This document shows, one piece after another, positions 1-6,500 of a stretch of 7,207 nucleotides of DNA. The stretch is from Frankiales bacterium (GTDB lineage Bacteria > Actinomycetota > Actinomycetes > Mycobacteriales > SCTD01). Position 1 is the stretch's first letter. The number at the start of each line of letters is the position of its first letter. The position numbers and the translations under genes were made by a program. The DNA is taken from assembly GCA_025464695.1 (NCBI GenBank), contig JAODNQ010000231.1, forward strand, positions 1 to 7,207. Direction: 5' to 3'. The notes under the pieces are model-generated. The model ran no database searches. It had not been told where the DNA came from and saw only the letters and a list, made by a program, of their open reading frames with translations.

Positions 1-2
1 AG

Positions 3-1391
3 GTCGTGCGGGAGGTCGAGGAGCTCTTCATCTTCCCGGCCAGCCACTACGTCGCCGGGCCCGACCGCATGGAGAGCGCGATCCGCGGGATCGAGGCCGA
101 GCTGGAGCAGCGGCTGGCGGAGATGGAGCGGCAGGGCAAGCTGCTGGAGGCCCAGCGGCTGCGGATGCGCACCACCTACGACCTCGAGATGATGCGGCAG
201 GTCGGCTTCTGCAACGGCATCGAGAACTACAGCCGCCACATCGACGGGCGCAGCCCCGGCACGGCGCCGCACACCCTGCTCGACTACTTCCCGGACGACT
301 TCCTGCTCGTGCTCGACGAGTCCCACGTGACGGTGCCGCAGATCGGCGCGATGTACGAGGGGGACCGCAGCCGCAAGAGCACCCTGGTCGACCACGGCTT
401 CCGGCTGCCGAGCGCCATGGACAACCGGCCGCTCAAGTGGGAGGAGTTCCTCGAGCGGGTCGGCCAGACGGTGCACCTGTCCGCGACGCCCGGCACCTAC
501 GAGCTCTCGCGGGTGCGCGACGACGTCGTCGAGCAGGTCATCCGTCCCACCGGCCTGGTCGACCCCGAGATCGTCGTCAAGCCGACCAAGGGCCAGATCG
601 ACGACCTCGTCCACGAGATCCGGGTCCGGGCCGAGAAGGACGAGCGCGTGCTCGTCACGACGCTCACGAAGAAGATGTCGGAGGACCTCACCGACTACCT
701 GCTCGAGCTCGGGATCAAGGTCCGGTACCTGCACTCCGAGGTCGACACGATCCGCCGGATCGAGTTGCTCAAGGAGCTCCGGCAGGGCGTGTTCGACGTG
801 CTCGTCGGCATCAACCTGCTGCGCGAGGGCCTCGACCTGCCCGAGGTCTCGCTGGTCGCGATCCTCGACGCCGACAAGGAGGGCTTCCTCCGCTCCGGCA
901 CGTCGCTGATCCAGACCATCGGCCGCGCGGCCCGCAACGTCAACGGCCAGGTCCACATGTACGCCGACAAGATCACGCCGAGCATGGCCAAGGCGATCGA
1001 CGAGACCACCCGGCGGCGGGCGAAGCAGGTGGCCTACAACCTCGAGCGCGGCGTCGACCCCCAGCCGCTGCGCAAGCGGGTCGCCGACATCCTCGACGAC
1101 CTCGTCCGGGAGGGCGCCGACGGCGAGCTCACCGGCGGAGGCGGCCGGCAGCAGAGCCGCGGCAAGGCGCCGGTGCCCGGCATGAGCACCAGGAGCTCCA
1201 GCGTCGGCAAGCACGTCAAGGAGCTCGCGGGCATGCCCCGGGCGGAGCTGGCCCAGCTCATCCAGCAGCTCAGCGACCAGATGCACGAGGCGGCGCGCGA
1301 CCTGTCCTTCGAGCTCGCCGCGCGGCTGCGCGACGAGGTCAACGAGCTCAAGAAGGAGCTGCGCGGCATGGACGCGGCCGGGGTGAAGTAG
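3..1391 (+). CDS. uvrB: UvrABC system protein B, 3' part (5' end outside window)
   Basis: UvrB is the DNA-damage-verifying helicase of nucleotide excision repair; it is loaded by UvrA and then recruits UvrC. The reading frame is open from the first bases, so the GTG at 6 is an internal codon and not the start. Visible landmarks are the YSRHIDGR segment, the DESH helicase motif II at 315-326 followed by [17 protein letters not shown], the [22 protein letters not shown] region, the [10 protein letters not shown] motif, and motif VI (QTIGRAARN, 912-938). After a Gly/Ser-rich linker, a C-terminal UVR domain (about 1240-1370, [20 protein letters not shown]) provides the UvrC contact. Compared with E. 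coli UvrB, where DESH lies near residue 338, roughly 230 residues including the Walker A motif and beta-hairpin are missing upstream of the window. Nothing suggests that the gene is damaged. Stop is TAG at 1389-1391. Confidence 0.97.
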   Translation, partial: VVREVEELFIFPASHYVAGPDRMESAIRGIEAELEQRLAEMERQGKLLEAQRLRMRTTYDLEMMRQVGFCNGIENYSRHIDGRSPGTAPHTLLDYFPDDFLLVLDESHVTVPQIGAMYEGDRSRKSTLVDHGFRLPSAMDNRPLKWEEFLERVGQTVHLSATPGTYELSRVRDDVVEQVIRPTGLVDPEIVVKPTKGQIDDLVHEIRVRAEKDERVLVTTLTKKMSEDLTDYLLELGIKVRYLHSEVDTIRRIELLKELRQGVFDVLVGINLLREGLDLPEVSLVAILDADKEGFLRSGTSLIQTIGRAARNVNGQVHMYADKITPSMAKAIDETTRRRAKQVAYNLERGVDPQPLRKRVADILDDLVREGADGELTGGGGRQQSRGKAPVPGMSTRSSSVGKHVKELAGMPRAELAQLIQQLSDQMHEAARDLSFELAARLRDEVNELKKELRGMDAAGVK

Positions 1392-1470
1392 CCGCAGCAG
1401 AGCGCCGTTCGGGGCCTGGTGTTACCGCCGGTAGCATCGGGCTCCGGAACACGACCTCGGGAGGTTGCTG
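1392..1470 (+). promoter_or_regulatory. uvrB-glycosyltransferase intergenic gap with TACCG-C-CGGTA inverted repeat
   Basis: This 79-base gap should hold the promoter of the glycosyltransferase operon. It contains an 11-base inverted repeat, TACCGCCGGTA (1423-1433), whose right arm overlaps TAGCAT (1432-1437), a possible -10 element of TAnnnT form. I do not see a convincing -35 box. Inverted repeats with TACC/GGTA arms are seen in TetR-type operators of actinobacteria, so this may be an operator, but the assignment is inference. A good Shine-Dalgarno GGGAGG lies at 1459-1464, six bases before the GTG at 1471. I see no hairpin with a U-tract that would end uvrB. Confidence 0.35.
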
Positions 1471-2793
1471 GTGGGTCCTCTCGAGGCTCTCCCGCACGCG
1501 ACAGGCACGGCGGCGGCCGACGGCGGACGTCCGCTGCGCATCGCGCTGCTGTCCTACCGCAGCAAGCCGCACTGCGGCGGCCAGGGCGTCTACGTCCGCC
1601 ACCTGTCCCGCGAGCTGGTCCGGCTCGGCCACCGCGTCGAGGTGGTCAGCGGGCCGCCGTACCCCGAGCTGGACCACGACCCGGACGGCAGCGGTCCGAC
1701 GCTCACCGAGGTCCCCAGCCTGGACCTCTACCGCGAGCCCGACCCGTTCCGGGTCCCTCAGCTGCGCGAGTTCTGCAGCGCGACCGACGTCCTCGAGTTC
1801 CTCCTCATGTGCACCGCGGCCTTCCCCGAGCCGCTGACCTTCTCGCTGCGCGCCTGGCAGCTGCTGCGCGGCCGCAAGGGCGAGTTCGACGTCGTCCACG
1901 ACAACCAGACGCTGGGCTACGGGATGCTCGCCCTGCAGCTCGAGGGCTTCCCGGTCGTCGCGAACGTCCACCACCCGATCACCGTGGACCGGGCGCTCGA
2001 CCTCGCGGCGGCCCGCACCGTCGGGCTGCGCAAGACGCTCAGCACGCACCGGTGGTACTCGTTCCTGCGCATGCAGGGCCACGTCGTCCGCCGGCTGCCC
2101 GCCCTGCTGACCGTCAGCCAGAACTCCTTCGACGACGTCGTCCGCGACTTCCGGGTCGACCCGGCGCGGATGACCGTCGTGCCCGTCGGCGTCGAGACCG
2201 ACGTCTTCGTCCCGCCGAGCTCCCCGCGGGTGCCGGGGCGGATCGTCGCCACCGCCAGCGCGGACGTGCCGCTCAAGGGCCTCGTGCCGCTGCTGGAGGC
2301 GGTCGCGAAGCTGCGCACCGAGCGCGAGGTCGAGCTGGTCGTCGTCGGGCGGGCCAAGGAGGGCGGCTACGTCGACCAGGCGCTCGACCGCCTGGGCGTC
2401 CGCGACTGCGTCCGCTTCGTCACCGGCGTGAGCGAGCAGGAGCTCGTCGACCTGTTCGGCTCCGCCCAGCTCGGGGTCGTGCCGAGCCTGTACGAGGGCT
2501 TCAGCCTGCCGGCGATCGAGATCATGTCGTGCGCGACGCCGCTCGTGGCGACCACTGCGGGGGCGCTGCCCGAGGTCGTCGGCCCCGACGGCGAGGCCGC
2601 GCTGCACGTCCCGCCCGGCGACCCCGAGGCCCTCGCGGCCGCCATGGCCCGGGTGCTCGACGACGACGCCCTCGCCGCCCGGCTCGGCGCGGCCGGGCGG
2701 GCCCGGGTCGAGCGGCTGTACAGCTGGCGCTCCGTCGCCGAGAAGACCGTCGCGTGGTACCGCGCGTACCTGGGAGAGGACCACCAGTGCTGA
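1471..2793 (+). CDS. GT4-type glycosyltransferase (GT-B fold)
   Basis: This is a 440-residue retaining glycosyltransferase of the GT4/'group 1' type, expected to move a sugar from a nucleotide-sugar donor to an unidentified acceptor in the cytoplasm or at the membrane face. The N-terminal Rossmann domain opens with RIALLSYRSKPHCGGQGVYV; the GGQG loop is at residues 36-39. The C-terminal donor domain begins near RIVATASADVPLKGL. It carries the family's E-x7-E signature as EGFSLPAIE at residues 342-350, followed by TTAGALPEVVG and a HVPPGDPEALAAAM tail. Length is normal for the family. Start choice: GTG 1471 has GGGAGG six bases upstream, while the in-frame TTG at 1465 directly abuts that ribosome site. 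The gene overlaps the next one by 7 bases (GTG at 2787, TGA at 2791-2793), showing an operon. Substrate and product are unknown. Confidence 0.93.
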   Translation: MGPLEALPHATGTAAADGGRPLRIALLSYRSKPHCGGQGVYVRHLSRELVRLGHRVEVVSGPPYPELDHDPDGSGPTLTEVPSLDLYREPDPFRVPQLREFCSATDVLEFLLMCTAAFPEPLTFSLRAWQLLRGRKGEFDVVHDNQTLGYGMLALQLEGFPVVANVHHPITVDRALDLAAARTVGLRKTLSTHRWYSFLRMQGHVVRRLPALLTVSQNSFDDVVRDFRVDPARMTVVPVGVETDVFVPPSSPRVPGRIVATASADVPLKGLVPLLEAVAKLRTEREVELVVVGRAKEGGYVDQALDRLGVRDCVRFVTGVSEQELVDLFGSAQLGVVPSLYEGFSLPAIEIMSCATPLVATTAGALPEVVGPDGEAALHVPPGDPEALAAAMARVLDDDALAARLGAAGRARVERLYSWRSVAEKTVAWYRAYLGEDHQC

Positions 2794-3521
2794 CCGTCGA
2801 CTTCGACCAGTTCCCCGTCGGCCCCGGCGACCGCGTGCTCGACATGGGCTGCGGCGGCGGACGCCACGCCTTCGCGCTCTACCGCCGGGGCGCGCACGTC
2901 ACCGCCCTGGACATGGACGCCGCCGAGCTCAAGGACGTCGCCGCCATGTTCACGGCGATGGAGCAGGAGGGCGAGGCGCCCGAGGGCGCCACCGCCGCCG
3001 CCGTCCGCGGCACCGCCTACGGCCTGCCGTTCCCCGACGCCACCTTCGACCGCGTCGTCTGCTCCGAGGTGCTCGAGCACCTCCACGAGGACAGCCGGGC
3101 GATGCGGGAGCTCACCCGGGTGCTGAAGCCGGGCGGCCTCATGGCCGTCACCGTGCCGCGCTGGGGGCCGGAGCTGGTGTGCTGGGCGCTGTCGAGCGCC
3201 TACCACGAGGCCGAGGGCGGCCACGTCCGCATCTACCGGGGCAGCGAGCTGACCCGTCGCCTGGAGGCGGTCGGGCTGGAGCCCGTCGGCGGCCACCACA
3301 CCCACGCGCTGCACAGCCCGTACTGGTGGCTCAAGTGCGCGGTCGGGGTCACGGACGGCGAGAACCCGCTGGTCAAGGCCTACCACCGGCTGCTGGTGTG
3401 GGACATGATGAAGGCGCCGAAGCTGACCCGTTGGACCGAGAAGCTGCTCGACCCGGTGATCGGGAAGTCGCTGGTCGTCTACCTCAGGAAGCCCGAGGTC
3501 GCGCTCCGTGCCGCTGCGTGA
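2787..3521 (+). CDS. Class I SAM-dependent methyltransferase (Methyltransf_11 type)
   Basis: This 244-residue protein is predicted to transfer a methyl group from S-adenosylmethionine. Motif I is RVLDMGCGGGRHA (residues 16-28). The acidic residue after strand beta-2 lies in VTALDMD (D42 or D44). The LPFPDATFDRVVCSEVLEHLHED stretch contains the post-motif region (C92-H98), and LKPGG at 113-117 precedes strand beta-5. The C-terminal third (HVRIYRGSELTRRLEAVGLE, then a His-rich GGHHTHALHSPYWWLKC) looks like a substrate lid. It would be an O-, N- or C-methylase; the sequence does not say which. Start is GTG 2787 with GGGAGAGGA (2772-2780) six bases upstream, inside the end of the glycosyltransferase gene. 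The end overlaps the next gene by 14 bases. The placement suggests that it modifies the product of the adjacent glycosyltransferase, which is inference. Confidence 0.93.
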   Translation: MLTVDFDQFPVGPGDRVLDMGCGGGRHAFALYRRGAHVTALDMDAAELKDVAAMFTAMEQEGEAPEGATAAAVRGTAYGLPFPDATFDRVVCSEVLEHLHEDSRAMRELTRVLKPGGLMAVTVPRWGPELVCWALSSAYHEAEGGHVRIYRGSELTRRLEAVGLEPVGGHHTHALHSPYWWLKCAVGVTDGENPLVKAYHRLLVWDMMKAPKLTRWTEKLLDPVIGKSLVVYLRKPEVALRAAA

Positions 3522-4566
3522 CGTCCCCGGCCTGCTGACCGCCGCCCAGCTCGACGCGACCGTCGCGGCCATCGCCGCCGCCCAGCAGCCCTGCGGCTCG
3601 CTGCCCTGGCCCGACGGGCACACCGACCCCTGGGACCACGTCGAGTGCGCCATGGCGCTGCTCCTCGGCGGCCGGCAGCGCGAGGCCCGGGCGGCGTACC
3701 GCTGGCTGCAGGACACCCAGGCCGCGGACGGGTCATGGGCGACCTCCTACGACCAGACCACCGTGCTCGACGCCCTGGTCGACACCAACCAGGTCGCCTA
3801 CGTCGCCGTCGGGGTCTGGCAGTGGTGGGACCTCACCGGGGACCGCCCGTTCGTGCACGAGCTGTGGCCGACGGTCCGCCGGGCGCTCGACCTCGTCGTC
3901 GGCCTGCAGGCGCCGAGCGGGGCCGTCTGGTGGTCGCGCGACGCGTCCGGCTCGGTCAACCGCGACAGCCTGCTCACCGGCTCGAGCTCGACCTACCAGT
4001 CGCTGCGCGCCGGGATCGCCCTCGCCGAGCTGGTGGGGGAGCCGCAGCCGGAGTGGGAGCTCGCGGCCGGGCAGCTCCAGCACGCGGTCGCGCACCACCC
4101 GGAGGCGTTCCTCGACAAGAGCCGCTTCTCGATGGACTGGTACTACCCGGTGCTCGGCGGCTGCGTCCGCGGGGACGCCGGCCGGGCGCTGCTCGACGAC
4201 CGCTGGGACGCCTTCGTGGTGCCCGACGTCGGCTGCCGCTGCGTGAGCGACCGCCCCTGGGTCACCGGCGCGGAGACGGCCGAGCTGGCGCTGTCGCTGC
4301 TGTGCCTGGGCGACGACGCCCGCGCCCGACGGCTGCTCACCGACGTGCAGCACCTGCGCGAGGAGGACGGGTCGTACTGGACCGGCCTCGTGTTCGACGA
4401 GGGCGTCCGCTGGCCGGTCGAGCGCTCGAGCTGGACCAGCGCGGCGATGGTGCTCGCCGCCGACGCGCTGGCCGGTGGCCCGTCGCTGCGGCTGTTCCGC
4501 GGCGACGACCTGCCGACCGGCGTCCTGCTGACCTCCTGCGACGAGAGCGCCTGCGCGTCGGTCTAG
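3508..4566 (+). CDS. Alpha/alpha-toroid protein, 'prenyltransferase'-like; function unknown
   Basis: This 352-residue soluble helical-repeat protein has no signal peptide or membrane segment. It appears to be built from paired helices ending in loops of the QxxxGxW type: WLQDTQAADGSW at residues 66-77 matches the C-terminal half of the QW motif of squalene/terpene cyclases, and LREEDGSYW recurs near the C-terminus. Other parts resemble six-hairpin glycosidase barrels (GVWQWWDLTGD, LWPTVRRALDLVVGLQ). It lacks the DxDD acid motif of squalene-hopene cyclases, so a true cyclase role is doubtful. Proteins like this are often auto-labelled prenyltransferase; a sugar- or lipid-handling role is equally possible. 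The GTG at 3508 lies 14 bases inside the preceding methyltransferase gene, with GAGG (3495-3498) about nine bases upstream, so translation is probably coupled. Its TAG stop (4564-4566) overlaps the stop of the convergent gene. Confidence 0.85.
   Translation: MPLRDVPGLLTAAQLDATVAAIAAAQQPCGSLPWPDGHTDPWDHVECAMALLLGGRQREARAAYRWLQDTQAADGSWATSYDQTTVLDALVDTNQVAYVAVGVWQWWDLTGDRPFVHELWPTVRRALDLVVGLQAPSGAVWWSRDASGSVNRDSLLTGSSSTYQSLRAGIALAELVGEPQPEWELAAGQLQHAVAHHPEAFLDKSRFSMDWYYPVLGGCVRGDAGRALLDDRWDAFVVPDVGCRCVSDRPWVTGAETAELALSLLCLGDDARARRLLTDVQHLREEDGSYWTGLVFDEGVRWPVERSSWTSAAMVLAADALAGGPSLRLFRGDDLPTGVLLTSCDESACASV
4563..4566. other. CTAG palindrome used as stop codon by both convergent genes
   Basis: The plus-strand toroid gene ends with TAG at 4564-4566, and the minus-strand hypothetical gene ends with TAG read from 4565 down to 4563. 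Both come from one CTAG palindrome, so the two coding regions overlap by four bases. There is no intergenic space and I see no factor-independent terminator, so transcripts from the two operons probably run into each other's coding strand. Confidence 0.9.
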
Positions 4567-4907
4567 AGGGCTCGCAGCAGGGCCGCTCCCGCGCTCGTGC
4601 GGGTCCAGCAGTCGGTCCGGTCGAACCGGCGCGACGTCACGAGGCCCCGCTCGAGCAGCAGGTCGGCGGCGCCCACGGCGTTCCCCACCAGCTCCTGCAG
4701 CTCGGCCCGGGACAGGCCGGGGCGGCCGCTGACCGCGCGGAGCAGGACGACGGCGTCGTCGGGGAGGTCGTGGTCGACGTCGGACGGCGCCAGGCGGAGC
4801 AGGCCCGCCCGGGCCACCGGCCCGACGTCCGGGTCGGAGCGGAGCCGGCGCAGCGCCTCGACGTCGCCGGCCAGCAGGGCGTCGACGACCTGCTCGGCGG
4901 GGCTCAC
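4563..4907 (-). CDS. Hypothetical protein, 114 aa, winged-helix-like C-terminus
   Basis: I do not recognise this family. The protein begins VSPAEQVVDALLAGDVEALRRL, a short helical N-terminal part rich in Asp and Arg. Residues about 50-114 have the rhythm of a winged-helix domain: a helix (DDAVVLLRAV), a turn, LSRAELQELVG, then LLLERGLVTSRRFDRTD, with TSAGAALLRAL at the end. This recalls the wing and last helix of MarR-type regulators (ERGLVxR...TxAGxxLL). The putative recognition helix (NAVGAADLLLERG) looks shortened, so DNA binding is uncertain. The start GTG (4907-4905) overlaps the upstream methyltransferase's TGA as GTGA, a 4-base overlap, and no strong ribosome site is visible, which fits translational coupling. 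The frame stays open well upstream (to 5288), but that part reads as the Arg-rich shadow of the methyltransferase gene. The stop TAG occupies 4565-4563. Confidence 0.75.
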   Translation of the reverse strand: MSPAEQVVDALLAGDVEALRRLRSDPDVGPVARAGLLRLAPSDVDHDLPDDAVVLLRAVSGRPGLSRAELQELVGNAVGAADLLLERGLVTSRRFDRTDCWTRTSAGAALLRAL

Positions 4908-5521
4908 GGGCGGCGCAGCACCCGCAGGCTGCCGGTGGTGGACACCGGCACGAAGCCCTCGTCGACGGCCCGGCACCAGACGTTCCACGGCGGGCGGCCG
5001 CCGTCCTCCGGGCGCTCGAAGACGTCGTGGATGACGAGCGTCCCGCCGGGCACCAGGTGCCGGCTGAAGGCCGCGTGGTCGTGCTGCGCGACCTCCTCGG
5101 TGTGGTTGCCGTCGAGGAACAGGAGGGTCAGGGGCGTCGACCACCAGCGCCCGACCTGCTGCGTGGTGGCGGCCAGGACGCTCACGACGTCGTCGAGGCC
5201 GGCGTCCCAGAGCGCGTGCCGCAGCGACGGCAGGGTCTCGAGCCGCCCGGTGTGCGGGTCGACGAGCGAGGCGTCGTGCCACTCCCACCCGGGCTGGTTC
5301 TCCTCCGAGCCGCGGTGGTGGTCGAGCGTCACGAGCTGCGCGCCGACCTGCCGGGCCGCGGCGCCCAGGTGCACCGTCGACTTCCCGCAGTAGGTCCCGA
5401 TCTCCAGCCAGGTGCCGGGGGCGGCGGCGAGGGCGGCGTCGTGCAGGGCGTCGCCCTCGTCGACGGGCAGGAAGCCCTTGGTGGCGGCGGCGACGTCGGC
5501 GTACGGGGAGGGGAGCGGCAC
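4904..5521 (-). CDS. Class I SAM-dependent methyltransferase (Methyltransf_24 type)
   Basis: This is a 205-residue methyltransferase, unrelated in detail to the one at 2787-3521. The SAM-binding motif I is WLEIGTYCGKST (residues 38-49). LVTLDHHRG (63-71) supplies the acidic residue for the ribose hydroxyls, LLFLDGNHTEEVAQHD (133-148) is the typical Methyltransf_24 segment with its Asp and His, and LVPGGTLVIHDVF (156-168) follows. It ends in GSLRVLRRP. The start is GTG at 5521-5519, with GAGGA seven bases upstream. An in-frame GTG at 5539-5537 lacks a ribosome site, and an ATG at 5528-5526 lies in another frame. It is preceded by the SIMPL gene (46-base gap) and overlaps the next gene by 4 bases. 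Related methyltransferases act on small molecules or sugars. Because it faces the glycosyltransferase operon, it may act in the same pathway, which is inference. Confidence 0.9.
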   Translation of the reverse strand: MPLPSPYADVAAATKGFLPVDEGDALHDAALAAAPGTWLEIGTYCGKSTVHLGAAARQVGAQLVTLDHHRGSEENQPGWEWHDASLVDPHTGRLETLPSLRHALWDAGLDDVVSVLAATTQQVGRWWSTPLTLLFLDGNHTEEVAQHDHAAFSRHLVPGGTLVIHDVFERPEDGGRPPWNVWCRAVDEGFVPVSTTGSLRVLRRP

Positions 5522-5567
5522 CCGTCCATCCTCGCGCACGGCGCGCCGCTCCCCGGGCCGGGGCGGG

Positions 5568-6311
5568 TCAGGCCAGGGCGAACCGCACGACCACCCGGAC
5601 GTCGACGCGCTGCGTGCCGGGGTCGAGCGAGACGCCCTGCGCTGCCGGGGCGCTGGCGGCGGCACCGCCGGAGGAGTCGCCGTAGTAGTAGGGCTGGACG
5701 TCCTCCTGGACCTGCTCGACCGGGCCCAGGGCGCGGCCGGCGAGCTTCGCGTACTGCTCGGCCTTGGCCTTCGCCTGCCCGAACGCCGCCTCGCGGGCAC
5801 GGACCTTCAGCGGGCTGTCGTCGGACAGCAGGAAGCTGACGCCGTCGAAGCGCAGGGTGCTGCCGCCGGCGGTGACGGCGTCGGTGATGGCCTGGCCGGC
5901 CTTGCCGAGGTCGCGCAGCAGCGCGCCCTGGCCCTGCACCACCTGGTAGCCGACGAGCTTGGCGGGCTTGCCGCTGTAGGAGGGCGTGATGGACAGCTGC
6001 GTCGTCTGCAGGTCGGCCTGCGTCACCCCCTGCTTGCGCAGCGCGGACCGCACCCGCTCGGTGATGGTGCTGGCGTCGCGCAGGGCGACGTCCGCGGTGG
6101 GACGGACCACGACGACGCGCAGCGCGAGCCGCAGCACGTCCGGGGTGCCGTTGACGGTGCCGACGCCGGCAACGGTGACGCCGCTGCCGGCCGAGGTGGT
6201 GGCGACCTCCTGCGCCGACGCCGGCGACGGGCCGGTGACGGCGCCGACGCCGTAGGCGGCGACGAGGGCGGTGCTGGCCAGGAGCGCAGCGAGGGGACGG
6301 CGGACGGGCAC
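5568..6311 (-). CDS. Secreted SIMPL (DUF541) domain protein
   Basis: This 247-residue exported protein has a SIMPL/DUF541 domain, a family found in periplasmic or cell-surface proteins of mostly unknown function. The N-terminus is a signal peptide: two Arg, a hydrophobic run (PLAALLASTALVAAYGVGAV), and a likely signal peptidase cut after PASA (residue 33). The mature part starts with a VTVAGVGTVNGTPDVLRL strand, typical of the family. It continues with ADVALRDASTITERVRSAL, the QGVTQADLQTTQLSITPSY motif and LVGYQVVQG. A helical stretch (REAAFGQAKAKAEQYAKLAG) leads to a Tyr/Ala-rich loop and a final VDVRVVVRFAL strand. The start GTG (6311-6309) has GGAGG at 6321-6317 five bases upstream. It may be first in a minus-strand operon with the methyltransferase 46 bases downstream, although a small GC-rich inverted repeat lies between them. 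No catalytic residues can be proposed. Confidence 0.92.
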   Translation of the reverse strand: MPVRRPLAALLASTALVAAYGVGAVTGPSPASAQEVATTSAGSGVTVAGVGTVNGTPDVLRLALRVVVVRPTADVALRDASTITERVRSALRKQGVTQADLQTTQLSITPSYSGKPAKLVGYQVVQGQGALLRDLGKAGQAITDAVTAGGSTLRFDGVSFLLSDDSPLKVRAREAAFGQAKAKAEQYAKLAGRALGPVEQVQEDVQPYYYGDSSGGAAASAPAAQGVSLDPGTQRVDVRVVVRFALA

Positions 6312-6402
6312 GGGGGCCTCCAGGCGGTGGGGTGTGCCGCTCGGACGCGCGGGGGGCCTCCTCGGTTCCGCGACGAGGTTCGTGCCGGTCTTCCCGCGAG
6401 GT

Positions 6403-6412
6403 GACTAGTCCC
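6403..6412. repeat. GACTAGTCCC repeat, copy 1 (palindromic core GACTAGTC)
   Basis: The core GACTAGTC (6403-6410) is a perfect 8-base palindrome followed by CC. It sits about 95 bases before the TasA-like start codon and about 92 bases upstream of the SIMPL start on the other strand. It is the partner of copy 2, exactly 62 bases away in the same orientation. It is likely a protein-binding site; the binding protein is unknown. Confidence 0.5.
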
Positions 6413-6464
6413 AAGGGGCCATGGAGCGGCCGGTCCGACGGGTCGATCCGGGTGTGGTCGAGAC

Positions 6465-6474
6465 GACTAGTCCC
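6465..6474. repeat. GACTAGTCCC repeat, copy 2 (palindromic core GACTAGTC)
   Basis: This is the same ten bases as copy 1, with the palindromic core at 6465-6472, ending 15 bases before the AAGGAG ribosome site of the TasA-like gene. This position lies in the expected promoter or 5' leader of that gene, so a protein bound here could block or recruit RNA polymerase. The 62-base offset from copy 1 is close to six helical turns, which puts both sites on the same face of the DNA. Confidence 0.5.
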
Positions 6475-6500
6475 TGCAGACCACTCACAAGGAGCACCCC

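Larger units (their letters stand above)
6312..6500. promoter_or_regulatory. Divergent promoter region between SIMPL and TasA-like genes
   Basis: This 189-base gap separates two divergent start codons, so it must hold promoters for both directions. I cannot place -35/-10 boxes with confidence on either strand. It contains the two GACTAGTCCC copies listed separately. The ends carry the ribosome sites of the two genes: GGAGG at 6321-6317 for the SIMPL gene and AAGGAG at 6489-6494 for the TasA-like gene. No small open frame with a convincing ribosome site was found in it. Confidence 0.7.

Noticed and set aside
1465..1470. TTG at 1465 as the start of the glycosyltransferase
   Set aside because: It directly follows the GGGAGG ribosome site, leaving no spacing. 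GTG 1471 is correctly spaced.
1348..2784. Long minus-strand open frame (478 codons) opposite the glycosyltransferase
   Set aside because: Its product is an Arg/Ala/Gly/Asp-rich string with no recognisable domain, lying antisense to a clear GT4 gene. Long spurious frames are expected at this GC content.
1419..2786. Upstream 5' extension of the methyltransferase frame, which would make a 700-residue protein
   Set aside because: The extension is low-complexity Arg/Ala/Pro sequence overlapping the glycosyltransferase. The GTG at 2787 has a strong ribosome site and gives a normal methyltransferase N-terminus.
3508..4566. Calling the toroid protein a squalene-hopene cyclase
   Set aside because: The DxDD motif is missing and the protein is about half the length of such cyclases (around 630-720 residues).
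3645..5393. 582-codon plus-strand frame running across the toroid gene and the minus-strand genes
   Set aside because: Its composition is Arg/Pro/Ala-rich with no domain, and it spans genes on both strands whose protein families are recognisable.
5539..5563. GC palindromes CGGCGCGCCG (5539-5548) and CCCCG-GGC-CGGGG (5551-5563) as a terminator between the SIMPL and methyltransferase genes
   Set aside because: The stems are short and there is no U-tract. Such repeats arise easily at this base composition, so I did not call a terminator.
5329..6414. Minus-strand frame of 361 codons overlapping the SIMPL and methyltransferase genes
   Set aside because: It is an out-of-frame shadow. The SIMPL gene in another frame has a signal peptide, a ribosome site and family motifs.
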